A stretch of DNA of 64,000 nucleotides from Arthrobacter pascens (GCF_017052465.1 NZ_JAFHKT010000139.1:45811-109810), one strand, 5' to 3'. Counted from the first letter of the stretch, positions 12,909-22,006 are shown. The notes: a model not told the origin generated them from the letters alone. Program-made: numbers and translations.

Positions 12909-15683
12909 ATGTTTCGAATTGTATCCGCAGTTACGGCCGCATTCCTGCTAGTCACGGGGTACGTTGCCGTGGTCCCGCACGACGATGCGTCCAGCGCGCC
13001 GCCCGGACCACACGAGCACATCCCGGTGCTGCCGGCCTCGGAGCCGGCCCAGCCGCCATTGCCACGGGACGGGTGGACGGTTTCGGCCAGCGACGAAGAG
13101 ATTACGGGCGAGAACGGCGGGGCCGCCAACGTCCTTGACGGGAACCCCGCCACGTTCTGGCACACCAAGGGGTCCGCGTCTGCTGCCCCGGTGCCGCATA
13201 CCCTCACCATCGACACCAAGGTGACGCAAAATATCTCCGGGCTCCGCTATCTCCCACGCGCCGACGTCGAGAACGGCCGGATCGGCAGCTTCGAGATCAC
13301 GGTGAGCACGAACGGCACCACATGGGGCGCCCCGGTGGCCCACGGGACCTGGGCGGACAACAGTGCCGAGAAAAGCGTGACGTTCGCGGCCGTAACGGCG
13401 CGCTATGTCCGGCTGCAGACCACAGCCGAGGCCGGCAACCGCGGATCGTGGAGCAGCGCCGCGGAGGTCAACCTGATTGGCCAAAGCGACGGCGGCATGA
13501 TGACCACCCTGGCTGTGAACGGGGCACAGGGATCCTGGGGTCCCACCATCAACTTCCCGATTGTTCCGGTCGCAGCGGCGCTGCTGCCCGGCAACAAGCT
13601 GATGGCCTGGTCCTCCTACTCCGCCACCACCTTCGGTGGCACGAATGGCTACACGCAGACGTCCATCCTGAACCTCGGCACCGGCGCGGTGACCCGGACC
13701 GCCGTGGCCAACACCGCCCATGACATGTTCTGCCCCGGGACCTCGATGCTGCCGGACGGGCGGATCATGGTCAGCGGCGGCAGCAACAGCACGAAAACGA
13801 GCCTGTACGATCCTGCGGCCAACACCTGGACCCGGGGACCGGCCATGACGATGGGCCGCGGATACCAGTCCAACGTGACCACGTCCACCGGTGAGGTGTT
13901 AACCCTCGGCGGATCATGGTCCGGCCAGGTCGGCAACAAACACGGCGAGCTGTGGTCCGCGGCCGGCGGCTGGCGGGCGCTGCCGAACGTGCTGTCCGAC
14001 AATATCCTGACCGACGATCCCGATGGCGAATTCCGTTCCGACAATCACGCCTGGCTGTTTGCCGCCCCTGGCGGCCGGGTGTTCCATGCCGGGCCGAGCC
14101 GGCAGATGAACTGGATCTCCACCACCGGTGCCGGCAGCATCGCCTCGGCCGGCTTGCGGTCCGACAGCGCGGACGCGATGAACGGCGATGCCGTGATGTA
14201 CGACATCGGCAAGATCCTCACCGTGGGCGGCGCGCCTGCGTACTCGGGCGTGGCTGCCACGCCGCGGGCCTACACCATCGACATCAACAACGGAGCCACC
14301 GCGGCCCGGACCGCGGACATGGCCGTCAGCCGGTCGTTCGCGAACGGGGTCGCGCTGCCTGACGGCAAGGTGCTTGTGGTCGGCGGTCAGGCCACCCCCG
14401 TTCCATGGACCGACACCAACGCCAGGATGTCTCCGGAAATCTGGAACCCGGCGACCGGACTGTGGACCACGATGGCTCCGATGGCCATTCCCCGGACCTA
14501 TCACAGCGTGGCCCTGCTGCTCCCGGATGCCCGGGTGTTCGTCGGCGGCGGCGGGCTGTGCGAGGGGGACTGCAACACCAACCACCTGGACGGAGAGATC
14601 TTCACCCCGCCGTACCTGCTGAACGCCGATGGCAGCGCGCGCGTCCGGCCGAGGATCGCGGCTGCACCAACGTTCGCCACACCCGGCAGCACGATTGCCG
14701 TGACCACCGGGGCGCCGACCACCAAGTTCTCCCTGATGCGGATGAGCACGGTGACCCACACCGTGAACACCGACCAGCGGCGGATACCGCTGACCGCAAC
14801 TGCGGTCTCGGGCAACACCGCGTCGCTGAGGTTGCCGTCGGATCGCGGCGTGCTGGTGCCGGGCAACTACATGCTCTTTGCACTGGACGCCAACGGCGTG
14901 CCGAGCGTCGCCTCGACGATCAACATCGGTACCACGCCACCTGCCCCCTCCGGGCCGAGCATCGCCAGTGCCGCTGATACCGTGGCGGCCGGAGCCGACG
15001 GCGTGCTGTGGAACTACCGGGCCACCGGCGCTGGCGGTATCCAGCCGCGGCACATGATCGGCAGCGGCTGGGCCGGCCTGGCTAAGGGGTACGTGATCGA
15101 CTGGAACAGCGACGGCGTCTACGACATCGTCGCCCAGTGGAAGGACGGGCGGCTGAATTACTACCTTGGAAAGCACGGTGGAGGATTCGCTCCGGCCCAG
15201 TCCCTCGGCGGAGGATGGGGCAGTTACCACGTGACGGTCGGCCGCTGGCGCACAGCCGACAAGTACCCTGGCATCCTGGCCTACGACGCGGCCGGAAGTC
15301 TCTGGTACTACGGCAACGGAACCGGAAAAACGTTGTCGCCGCGCACCTACGGCGGAAGCGGATGGCGTGGCCTCTACCTCACCATGGCTGACTTCGACCA
15401 GAACGGGACGCAGGACCTCCTCGCCAAACGCAGTGACGGCAGCCTCCTGCTGTACCGCTCCAACGGAACCGGTGGCTTCGTCAACCAAACCAGGCCTGTG
15501 GTCGGCACAGGGTGGAACAGCATCAACAGCATCACCAATGTGGCTGGATTCACCCCCGGAAGTAACGGACTCATCGCCCGGCTCACCGACGGCCGGCTAG
15601 CCCACTACCCCTACAGCAAGGGGACCTGGGGTACCCGGACCTTCATCAGCGGGGGCTGGGGCCCCTACAACATCTTCCGGTAG
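12909..15683 (+). CDS. Secreted galactose oxidase-like copper radical oxidase with CBM32 and VCBS/FG-GAP repeats
   Basis: 924 aa. The ATG at 12909 has GGAGG 6 nt upstream. A Sec signal (FRIVSAVTAAFLLVTGYVAVV) precedes an F5/8-type (CBM32) domain at about 45-195, a kelch propeller at about 200-560, a DUF1929-type C-terminal beta domain at about 570-670, and FG-GAP/VCBS-like repeats at about 680-924 with recurring GxGWGxY and DWNSDG. All galactose oxidase cofactor residues align: Cys275 (MFCPG) and Tyr319 (GRGYQS) for the thioether crosslink, stacking Trp337 (GGSWSG), Tyr531-His532 (RTYHS) and His617 (THTVNTDQRR). The spacings match the Fusarium enzyme (Cys228, Tyr272, Trp290, Tyr495, His496, His581). 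It should oxidise a primary alcohol, probably on a glycan, giving H2O2. Substrate unknown. Confidence 0.9.
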   Translation: MFRIVSAVTAAFLLVTGYVAVVPHDDASSAPPGPHEHIPVLPASEPAQPPLPRDGWTVSASDEEITGENGGAANVLDGNPATFWHTKGSASAAPVPHTLTIDTKVTQNISGLRYLPRADVENGRIGSFEITVSTNGTTWGAPVAHGTWADNSAEKSVTFAAVTARYVRLQTTAEAGNRGSWSSAAEVNLIGQSDGGMMTTLAVNGAQGSWGPTINFPIVPVAAALLPGNKLMAWSSYSATTFGGTNGYTQTSILNLGTGAVTRTAVANTAHDMFCPGTSMLPDGRIMVSGGSNSTKTSLYDPAANTWTRGPAMTMGRGYQSNVTTSTGEVLTLGGSWSGQVGNKHGELWSAAGGWRALPNVLSDNILTDDPDGEFRSDNHAWLFAAPGGRVFHAGPSRQMNWISTTGAGSIASAGLRSDSADAMNGDAVMYDIGKILTVGGAPAYSGVAATPRAYTIDINNGATAARTADMAVSRSFANGVALPDGKVLVVGGQATPVPWTDTNARMSPEIWNPATGLWTTMAPMAIPRTYHSVALLLPDARVFVGGGGLCEGDCNTNHLDGEIFTPPYLLNADGSARVRPRIAAAPTFATPGSTIAVTTGAPTTKFSLMRMSTVTHTVNTDQRRIPLTATAVSGNTASLRLPSDRGVLVPGNYMLFALDANGVPSVASTINIGTTPPAPSGPSIASAADTVAAGADGVLWNYRATGAGGIQPRHMIGSGWAGLAKGYVIDWNSDGVYDIVAQWKDGRLNYYLGKHGGGFAPAQSLGGGWGSYHVTVGRWRTADKYPGILAYDAAGSLWYYGNGTGKTLSPRTYGGSGWRGLYLTMADFDQNGTQDLLAKRSDGSLLLYRSNGTGGFVNQTRPVVGTGWNSINSITNVAGFTPGSNGLIARLTDGRLAHYPYSKGTWGTRTFISGGWGPYNIFR

Positions 15684-15716
15684 CGCCCCAGCAAGCGGCC
15701 GGACGGCCTGGCATAT

Positions 15717-15754
15717 GGGCAGGGCCCTGGAGACATTCCTCCAGGGCCCTGCCC
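15717..15754. terminator. Bidirectional hairpin between galactose oxidase and ABC exporter genes
   Basis: A perfect 16-bp inverted repeat (GGGCAGGGCCCTGGAG) with a 6-nt loop sits between convergent genes. There is no strong T-run on either side. Confidence 0.75.
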
Positions 15755-15788
15755 ATGTCTCTGCCACCGACCTGATGGCTGGGTAGAG

Positions 15789-17702
15789 CTAGAGCTCCGG
15801 GACGGCTTCCTCAGCCACTGCGGTGGCCTCGGCGAACTGCGTCCGGTACAGCTCGGCGTAGCGGCCGTCGGCGGCGAGCAGCGCCGTATGGGTGCCACGC
15901 TCCACGATCGAGCCGTCCTCCACCACGAGGATGACATCGGCGGCGCGGATGGTGGACAGCCGGTGGGCAATCACGACGGCGGTGCGCCCCTCGAGTGCCG
16001 CGCCCAGCGCCGCCTGCACGGCGGCTTCGTTGGTGGAGTCCAGTGCAGCTGTTGCCTCGTCCAGGATGACCACGCGTGGCTGGGCGATCAGCAGCCGGGC
16101 GATGGTGAGGCGCTGGCGCTCCCCGCCGGAGAGCCGGTAGCCGCGTTCCCCCACCACGGTGTCCAGCCCGTCCGGAAGCGACCGGATCATGTATTCAAGC
16201 CGTGCTTGGCGCAGCACATCCCACATGTCCTCGTCGGTGGCGTCGGGACGCGCCAGCCGCAGGTTGGAGGCGATGGATTCGTGGAAGAGGTGCCCGTCCT
16301 GGGTCACCATCCCGAGGGTGGCGCGCATCGAGTCGAACGTCAGGTCGCGGACGTCCAGCCCTGCTGCGGCACCGCGGCCGCCGAGGCGCACGGCGCCGGA
16401 GTCGACGTCGTAAAGCCGCGAGAGCAGCTGCGCGATGGTGGATTTCCCCGCCCCGGAGGAGCCCACCAACGCCACGGTCTGCCCCGGTTCCACCCGGAAG
16501 CTGATGCCGTGCAGCACCTCTTCGCCGCCGCGCGTGTCCAGGGTGGAGACTTCCTCCAGCGACGCCAGGGAGACCTTGTCCGCCGAAGGGTAGGCGAACC
16601 GCACATCGTCGAATTCCACGGCGACGGGCCCCGGCGGGACCTCCACGGCGTCCGGCTTTTCCTGGATGAGCGGCTTGAGGTCAAGGATTTCGAAGACGCG
16701 TTCAAAGCTGACGAGAGCGCTCATGATCTCCACGCGGGCGTTGGACAGTGCGGTGAGCGGCGCGTAGAGGCGGGTGAGCAGCAGTGCCAGCACAACGACG
16801 TCGCCCGGTGCGAGCTGGCCTTCGATGGCGAGCCAGCCGCCCAGACCGTACACGAGGGCGAGCGCGAGGGCCGATACCAGCGTCAGCGCGGTCACGAACG
16901 TGAACTGCAGCATCGCGGTCCGCACGCCGATGTCACGGACGCGGCCGGCACGCAGGGCGAACTCGCGGGATTCGTCGGCGGGGCGGCCGAAGAGCTTGAC
17001 GAGGGTGGCACCGGGGGCCGAGAAGCGTTCCGTCATCTGGGTGCCCATGGCCGCGTTGTGCTCCGCGGCTTCGCGGCGCAGGTCCGCCAGCTTGGAGCCC
17101 ATCCGCCGGGCAGGGATGAGGAAGATGGGCAGCAGGACCATGGCCAGCACGGTGACCAGCCATGAGGTGTTGAGCATGACCACGAGGGTGAGAATGAGGG
17201 CGACGACGTTGCTCACCACCCCGGACAGCGTGCCCGCGAAGGCCGACTGGGCACCGATGACGTCGTTGTTCAGCCGGCTGACGAGGGCGCCCGTGCGGGT
17301 CCGGGTGAAGAAGGCAATGGGCATTTTCTGCACGTGGTCGAACACCCGGGTGCGCAGGTCAACAATGACCCCCTCGCCAATGGTGGAGGACAGCCAGCGG
17401 CTCACCATGCCCAGCGCCGCTTCGGCGACGGCCACGGCGGCGATCAGCGCCGCCAGGCGGATCACTTCGCCCGTGCCGGCCGCAGCCACGATGGCATCAA
17501 CCACCTGGCCGGCAAGGACCGGTGTTGCCACGGCCAGGAAGGCCATGGCCACCGACACGGCCACGAAGGCGATGAGCTTGCCCCGGTGCGGCCGGGCGAA
17601 GCCCATGACGCGTTTCAGCGTCTCCTTGGAGAACGGCTTGGAGCCGCTCTTGGCCCGAGTGATGTTGTACAGCGAGCGCCAGGCGACGCCATCCATGCTC
17701 AT
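15789..17702 (-). CDS. ABC exporter half-transporter (permease-ATPase fusion)
   Basis: 637 aa. A six-helix type IV exporter domain spans about residues 30-330 (for example LIAFVAVSVAMAFLAVATPV). A nucleotide-binding domain follows at about 370-625 with Walker A GSSGAGKST, Q-loop VTQDGHLFHESI, signature YRLSGGERQRL, Walker B VVILDEATAALD and H-loop VVIAHRLSTI. One gene encodes one half, so it probably acts as a homodimer. It is translationally coupled to the ABC-F gene upstream (ATGA overlap), which suggests a drug, antibiotic or lipid substrate, but that is inference from context. A cytoplasmic N-terminal segment of about 30 residues precedes the first helix. Confidence 0.93.
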   Translation of the reverse strand: MSMDGVAWRSLYNITRAKSGSKPFSKETLKRVMGFARPHRGKLIAFVAVSVAMAFLAVATPVLAGQVVDAIVAAAGTGEVIRLAALIAAVAVAEAALGMVSRWLSSTIGEGVIVDLRTRVFDHVQKMPIAFFTRTRTGALVSRLNNDVIGAQSAFAGTLSGVVSNVVALILTLVVMLNTSWLVTVLAMVLLPIFLIPARRMGSKLADLRREAAEHNAAMGTQMTERFSAPGATLVKLFGRPADESREFALRAGRVRDIGVRTAMLQFTFVTALTLVSALALALVYGLGGWLAIEGQLAPGDVVVLALLLTRLYAPLTALSNARVEIMSALVSFERVFEILDLKPLIQEKPDAVEVPPGPVAVEFDDVRFAYPSADKVSLASLEEVSTLDTRGGEEVLHGISFRVEPGQTVALVGSSGAGKSTIAQLLSRLYDVDSGAVRLGGRGAAAGLDVRDLTFDSMRATLGMVTQDGHLFHESIASNLRLARPDATDEDMWDVLRQARLEYMIRSLPDGLDTVVGERGYRLSGGERQRLTIARLLIAQPRVVILDEATAALDSTNEAAVQAALGAALEGRTAVVIAHRLSTIRAADVILVVEDGSIVERGTHTALLAADGRYAELYRTQFAEATAVAEEAVPEL

Positions 17703-19363
17703 TTTTTCTGCTCCATTTTTCCGGTCATGGCTTCAGTGACCACGCCGTTGCCCACGTTCCAGCGCGCATCAAGCCGGACATTCTCCAGGAGGCGGCGGTC
17801 GTGGGTGACCAGCAGGAGCGCGCCCTCGTAGCTCTCCAGGGCTTCCTCCAGCTGTTCGATCGCCGGGAGGTCCAGGTGGTTGGTTGGCTCGTCCAGGACC
17901 AGCAGGTTGACACCGCGGGCCTGCAGCAGGGCCAGGGCGGCACGGGTGCGTTCACCCGGCGAGAGCGAGTCCACGGCGCGGGACGTGTGGTCGGCCTTGA
18001 GGCCGAATTTAGCCAGCAGGGTGCGGACCTCTGCCGGTGTCTGGTCGGCCAGCACAGCTTCGACAGCGTCGCCCAGCTTTAGGTGGCCGGCCAGCAGCCC
18101 GCGGGCCTGGTCGATCTCGCCGACGGCCACCGAGGCCCCTCTGGAGACGTTCCCGGAATCCGGTTCCTGAAGGCCGAGCAGCAGGCGGAGCAGTGTTGAC
18201 TTGCCCGCACCGTTCGGGCCGGTGATCCCGATCCGCTCACCGGCGTTGAGCTGCAGGTTGACCGGTCCGAGCGTGAAGTCGCCCTGGCGGACCACGGCGT
18301 CCCGGAGTGTCGCCACCACGGAGCTGGACCGCGGCGCCTGGCCGATACTGAACTGCAGCTGCCATTCCTTCCGGGGCTCGTCCACGACGTCGAGCCGGGC
18401 GATGCGCGATTCCATCTGCCGGACCTTCTGCGCCTGCTTCTCGGATGACTCGGTGCTGGCCGCACGCCGGATCTTGTCGTTGTCCGGGTTTTTCTTCATC
18501 GCGTTGCGGACGCCCTGGGAGCTCCACTCGCGCTGGGTGCGTGCCCGGGACACCAGATCCGCTTTCGTGGAGGCGAACTCCTCGTACCGTTCGCGGGCGT
18601 GCCGGCGGGCGACGGCGCGCTCCTCGAGGAACGCCTCGTAGCCGCCGTCGTAGACTGCCACCGAGTTCTGGGCGAGGTCCAGCTCAACGATCGTGGTCAC
18701 GCAGCGGGCCAGGAACTCGCGGTCGTGCGAAACCAGCACGGCGCCTCCGCGCAGCCCCTGGACGAAGGCCTCCAGCTTGGCAAGGCCGTCCAGGTCGAGG
18801 TCGTTCGTGGGCTCATCCAGCAGCACGATGTCGAAGCGGCTCAGCAGCAGGGCGGCGAGCGCCACCCGTGCGGCCTGGCCGCCCGAAAGCCCCGTCATGT
18901 CCGCGTCCGCCCCGACGTCCAGGCCGAGGTCGGCGAGGACAGGGGGAATCCGCTCGTCCAGGTCGGCTGCGCCGGAGGCCATCCAGCGGTCGAAGGCCAG
19001 GGAGTACGCATCGTCCGTGCCGGGGCCTCCCCCGCCGAGCGCCTCGGCTGTGGCCTCCATGTCGGCGGTGGCGCTGGCGCAGCCTGTGCGGCGGGCAATG
19101 TAGGCGCCTACCGTCTCGCCGGCGACCCGTTCGTGTTCCTGCGGGAGCCATCCCACGAAGGCGTCCGCGGGAGCCAGGCTGACCGTTCCGTCCTGCGGCT
19201 CATCCACTCCGGCAAGGAGCCGGAGCAGGGTGGATTTGCCGGCTCCGTTCGCCCCGACCACGCCGACCACGTCCCCGGGCGCCACGGTCAGGGAAAGTCT
19301 TGAGAAGAGGGTGCGGTGGTCATGACCGCCCGCCAGGTCCTTCGCAACTAGGGTTGCCGTCAT
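17699..19363 (-). CDS. ABC-F family ATPase (ribosome-associated)
   Basis: 554 aa, with two nucleotide-binding domains and no membrane segments. The first has Walker A VGANGAGKST, signature LSGGQAARVALA and Walker B VLLDEPTNDLDLDG. The second has ITGPNGAGKST, LSPGERTRAALAL and VLDEPTNHLDL. The linker of about residues 220-320 is Arg/Lys-rich with RARTQREWSSQGVRNAMKK, as expected for the P-site tRNA interaction motif. ABC-F proteins act on the ribosome, some giving antibiotic resistance. The upstream leader has a strong promoter and a terminator-like hairpin at the mRNA 5' end, consistent with attenuation control, and the next gene is an exporter. Confidence 0.9.
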   Translation of the reverse strand: MTATLVAKDLAGGHDHRTLFSRLSLTVAPGDVVGVVGANGAGKSTLLRLLAGVDEPQDGTVSLAPADAFVGWLPQEHERVAGETVGAYIARRTGCASATADMEATAEALGGGGPGTDDAYSLAFDRWMASGAADLDERIPPVLADLGLDVGADADMTGLSGGQAARVALAALLLSRFDIVLLDEPTNDLDLDGLAKLEAFVQGLRGGAVLVSHDREFLARCVTTIVELDLAQNSVAVYDGGYEAFLEERAVARRHARERYEEFASTKADLVSRARTQREWSSQGVRNAMKKNPDNDKIRRAASTESSEKQAQKVRQMESRIARLDVVDEPRKEWQLQFSIGQAPRSSSVVATLRDAVVRQGDFTLGPVNLQLNAGERIGITGPNGAGKSTLLRLLLGLQEPDSGNVSRGASVAVGEIDQARGLLAGHLKLGDAVEAVLADQTPAEVRTLLAKFGLKADHTSRAVDSLSPGERTRAALALLQARGVNLLVLDEPTNHLDLPAIEQLEEALESYEGALLLVTHDRRLLENVRLDARWNVGNGVVTEAMTGKMEQKK

Positions 19364-19418
19364 CTGTCCATCCTCTCACCGCTGCCCGGATCGGCCCGAA
19401 ATTCCGGCGGGCATGAAA

Positions 19419-19463
19419 GAACCCGCTGGTCCGGACTTGGGGGGTGTACGGACCAGCGGGTTC
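19419..19463 (-). promoter_or_regulatory. Hairpin at the 5' end of the ABC-F mRNA (candidate attenuator)
   Basis: A perfect 15-bp stem (GAACCCGCTGGTCCG / CGGACCAGCGGGTTC) followed on the minus strand by TTTCATG. It begins within a few bases of the predicted transcription start and ends about 55 bp before the ABC-F ATG. A simple terminator here would serve no upstream gene, because the neighbour is divergent. Confidence 0.55.
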
Positions 19464-19471
19464 GAGAAACT

Positions 19472-19501
19472 AGCATAGTGGAAGCAGCGGCCCGCGTAAA
19501 A
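19472..19501 (-). promoter_or_regulatory. Promoter of the ABC-F/exporter operon
   Basis: -35 TTTTAC (19501-19496), an 18-bp spacer, and -10 TATGCT (19477-19472) on the minus strand. Confidence 0.55.
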
Positions 19502-19557
19502 TCGATAGTGCCGGCAGCTACCATCGTGCCAATCATTCGTTCAGCAGAGAGCGTTCC

Positions 19558-20316
19558 ATGCCACTCCCCGCCAAAGCGTTCCAGCGCTGGCTGCACGGCA
19601 TTGCACCCGACACCAGCATGGCCGACGTCTGCAGGCTGTCGCAGGTCAAGCGAACCACCCTGGCGCAGCAGCTCGTCCGGGGCAAAGTGGCCGAGGCAAC
19701 CGTGGTCAGCATCAGCCGGGCGTTCAATGTGAGTCCTGTAACTTCCCTTGCCTACTTCGAGGTGTACCGCGACCTCGCCGGTCCCCTCGTCCCGCCCACC
19801 AGGCAGGAGCTGGTCAGCCAAATCGCCACCGTGGACCTGCTGCGCGCGGTCATCGCCCGCACGGCACCGGAAGAAGGCGGCGGCGGGGCCGAGGAGTCAA
19901 CGGCCCGGCCCGCCGAATCATGGGAGCTCAGCCCCGTACCCCACGCAACCTCCGTGAAGAACTGGGTGGACGCAATCGACGACGGCGAACTCCGGCACCG
20001 AGTCTCTGCCGCCACGGGAATCGCCCCGCAGAATTATTCCGCGCAGCTGACCGCGAACCGGCTTGCCCCCGAAGTGGCGATCGCCACCTCCCGGGCTGCC
20101 GGCGTCGGACTGGCCGGCGGACTGGTGGCCACCGGACTGATCACGGAAGCCGAAGCAGGCTGGGCGGCGGGCGCCCGCAGGGCCGCCCTGGACGGGCTGT
20201 CCGACGGCGAACTCACCGCACTCGCGGGAGATCGCCTCCAGACTCTCGGGAAGGCGCTGCGCCGTCAGGAACATGACCAGGAACAAACCGAGAAAATCTG
20301 GGAGAATCTGGGATGA
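19558..20316 (+). CDS. XRE-like HTH protein heading a membrane-protein cassette
   Basis: 252 aa, soluble. The N-terminal 70 residues form a lambda-repressor-like HTH: SMADVCRLSQVKRTTLAQQL, then VRGKVAEATVVSISRAFNVS. A linker rich in Gly, Glu and Ala (about 100-118) leads to a second region (about 125-215) that again looks HTH-like: VKNWVDAIDDGELRHRVSAA with TGIAPQNYSAQLTANRLAPE. The chain ends in a charged Gln/Glu helix. The stop overlaps the next gene (ATGA), so it is coupled to two paralogous seven-helix membrane proteins. It could be a regulator of, or a cytoplasmic partner for, those membrane proteins. I do not recognise a named family. Confidence 0.7.
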   Translation: MPLPAKAFQRWLHGIAPDTSMADVCRLSQVKRTTLAQQLVRGKVAEATVVSISRAFNVSPVTSLAYFEVYRDLAGPLVPPTRQELVSQIATVDLLRAVIARTAPEEGGGGAEESTARPAESWELSPVPHATSVKNWVDAIDDGELRHRVSAATGIAPQNYSAQLTANRLAPEVAIATSRAAGVGLAGGLVATGLITEAEAGWAAGARRAALDGLSDGELTALAGDRLQTLGKALRRQEHDQEQTEKIWENLG

Positions 20317-21053
20317 TCGAGATCCTGCAATGGACCACCCTGGTGGCGTGCGCTGCGGCTACCCTGTCCCGGATCCCGAACCTGGTCCGCAAGAAAAACA
20401 GGTCCCTCTTCTACATCTTTGCGTTGATGACCGTGGCCACGCTCCTGAGCATCAAGGCCCCGTATCTGGCAATCGATGGCATGCTGGGCAACACGAACGT
20501 GGCCAACCTCCTGTTGCGCTTCATCATCTTTGGCGCCATCTACTTCCTCGGCATGCGGATCGCCAAAGGGTTCGGAGACGTCCACGGCCTGCAGTTCATC
20601 CGGGGACGCGCCGGAACCGTGGTCCTGGGGCTGATCTCCCTTGCGCTGCTGATTCTGTTCGCCCTCATGGACAGCGAAGGCTCGTCCGTGGGAATGATGG
20701 ATGTCTACGCCAAGGACGAACGGAACAGGCTCCTGGTGGAGTACTACGGTGCCGCCGGCCGCGCCTACCCTGCCTACGTGTGCCTGGCCATCCTGCCTGC
20801 CATGCTGCGCGCGGCGGGCAGCACCCTGCCGGCCATGCTCCGGATCAGCGCCCTGCTCCTGGCGGTAGGCGGGATAGCCATCACGCTCAGCCTCCTCTTT
20901 CCGGTGATTCCGCCCGCGCTGGGATACCTGACCTTCATCATCAACTACACCGCCATCCTGTGCTTCGTCTTCGGCCTGATGCTGATCTGGCTGGCCAAGG
21001 CGATGGCCCGCAGGAAGGTCCCGGAGCATATCCGGAAGCCCGCCGGCACCTAG
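20313..21053 (+). CDS. Seven-helix membrane protein (copy 1), MAB_1171c-like N-terminal module
   Basis: 246 aa, almost entirely membrane-embedded. Seven hydrophobic segments are visible, for example LQWTTLVACAAATLSRI, SLFYIFALMTVATLLSI, LLLRFIIFGAIYFLGM, VVLGLISLALLILFALM, YPAYVCLAILPAMLRA, ISALLLAVGGIAITLSLLF and IINYTAILCFVFGLMLIWLA. Conserved loops RIPNLVRKKNRSL and AIDGMLGNTNVANLLLR recall the seven-helix part of MAB_1171c-type proteins, which sit beside HTH genes in other actinobacteria. It lacks a C-terminal soluble domain. The gene overlaps the HTH gene by 4 bp and is followed by a clear paralogue. Function unknown. Confidence 0.7.
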   Translation: MIEILQWTTLVACAAATLSRIPNLVRKKNRSLFYIFALMTVATLLSIKAPYLAIDGMLGNTNVANLLLRFIIFGAIYFLGMRIAKGFGDVHGLQFIRGRAGTVVLGLISLALLILFALMDSEGSSVGMMDVYAKDERNRLLVEYYGAAGRAYPAYVCLAILPAMLRAAGSTLPAMLRISALLLAVGGIAITLSLLFPVIPPALGYLTFIINYTAILCFVFGLMLIWLAKAMARRKVPEHIRKPAGT

Positions 21054-21093
21054 CAGTCCACCAGCAAACCAAAAAGATCCGGGGGTACCCCGC

Positions 21094-21843
21094 ATGGTCG
21101 AGATCCTGCAATGGACCACCTTGATCGTTTGCGCCTTGGCCGCCGTCTTCCGTATTCCGAGCGCCCTGCATGGCAGGAACCGGTCGCTCTTCCTGGTTTT
21201 CCTGCTGGCCACCGCGGCGTCCGTGCTGAGCCTGGAGCCGTTCTACCTGGCCATCGATGGCGCCGTGGGCGGTATTAATATTGCCCACCTCCTGTTGCGG
21301 CTCATCGTTTTTGCCACGATTTACCTGGTGGCGCTGCTCGTGTGCAAGGCTTTTGGGGCCGCCGGCTCCCAGCATCTTATCGCGGGTCCGGCAGGTCTCG
21401 CTGTGCTGGGCATTTTCACGGCTGCCCTGGTGACCGTCTTTGTACTGATGGAGCCGGAAGCTTCCTCGGTGGGGCTGGCGGGAATCACTGACACGAGCGC
21501 CCGGAACGCCGCGCTGCTGCCGTTCTACTGGGCCGTTGCCCGGGGCTACCCGGTGTACGTCGTGGTGGCCCTGCTGCCCGCCCTGATCCGGACGGTCAAC
21601 AGCCGCCTGCCTGCCCTCGTCCGCGTCGGCGCGGGCTTCATGGCGGGCGGCGCAGCGGCCACTGCTGCGGGGTTCCTGCTTGAATTCACCGGCCCCGGGC
21701 CTGGCGTCCTGCGCTCAGCTGTCAACAATGCGGCCGTGGTCTTCTTCGTGCTCGGACTGGGATTAGTGTGGCTGGCCAGGGTGAGGGCAATCGGTTCCCG
21801 CAGGCCAGGGGAAAGACGCGGGACGTCATCTACTGAAAGGTAG
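21094..21843 (+). CDS. Seven-helix membrane protein (copy 2), paralogue of the preceding gene
   Basis: 249 aa. It starts MVEILQWTTL, nearly identical to the MIEILQWTTL of the gene before, and keeps the RIPSALHGRNRSLF and AIDGAVGGINIAHLLLR loops, so the two arose by tandem duplication. Divergence is greatest after helix 4. The extracellular or cytoplasmic loop EPEASSVGLAG corresponds to DSEGSSVGMMD in copy 1. It ends in a basic tail RRPGERRGTSSTER. It lies 40 bp after copy 1 with its own GGGGG ribosome-binding region, and is probably the last gene of the cassette. Confidence 0.7.
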   Translation: MVEILQWTTLIVCALAAVFRIPSALHGRNRSLFLVFLLATAASVLSLEPFYLAIDGAVGGINIAHLLLRLIVFATIYLVALLVCKAFGAAGSQHLIAGPAGLAVLGIFTAALVTVFVLMEPEASSVGLAGITDTSARNAALLPFYWAVARGYPVYVVVALLPALIRTVNSRLPALVRVGAGFMAGGAAATAAGFLLEFTGPGPGVLRSAVNNAAVVFFVLGLGLVWLARVRAIGSRRPGERRGTSSTER

Positions 21844-22006
21844 CCTGATGGGATTCACAAAATCATTAGATCGTGAGAGAATCATGAATGTGTGAAAGCA
21901 GCTGCTGCCTGGGCCTCCGTTAATCCGGAGGACCGTGGCGCCTGCCGGAGCATACATTGGGGGGATGAGTGGTGGCGGCCGTTGGGGACCGCCCCCACTC
22001 AGCCTG

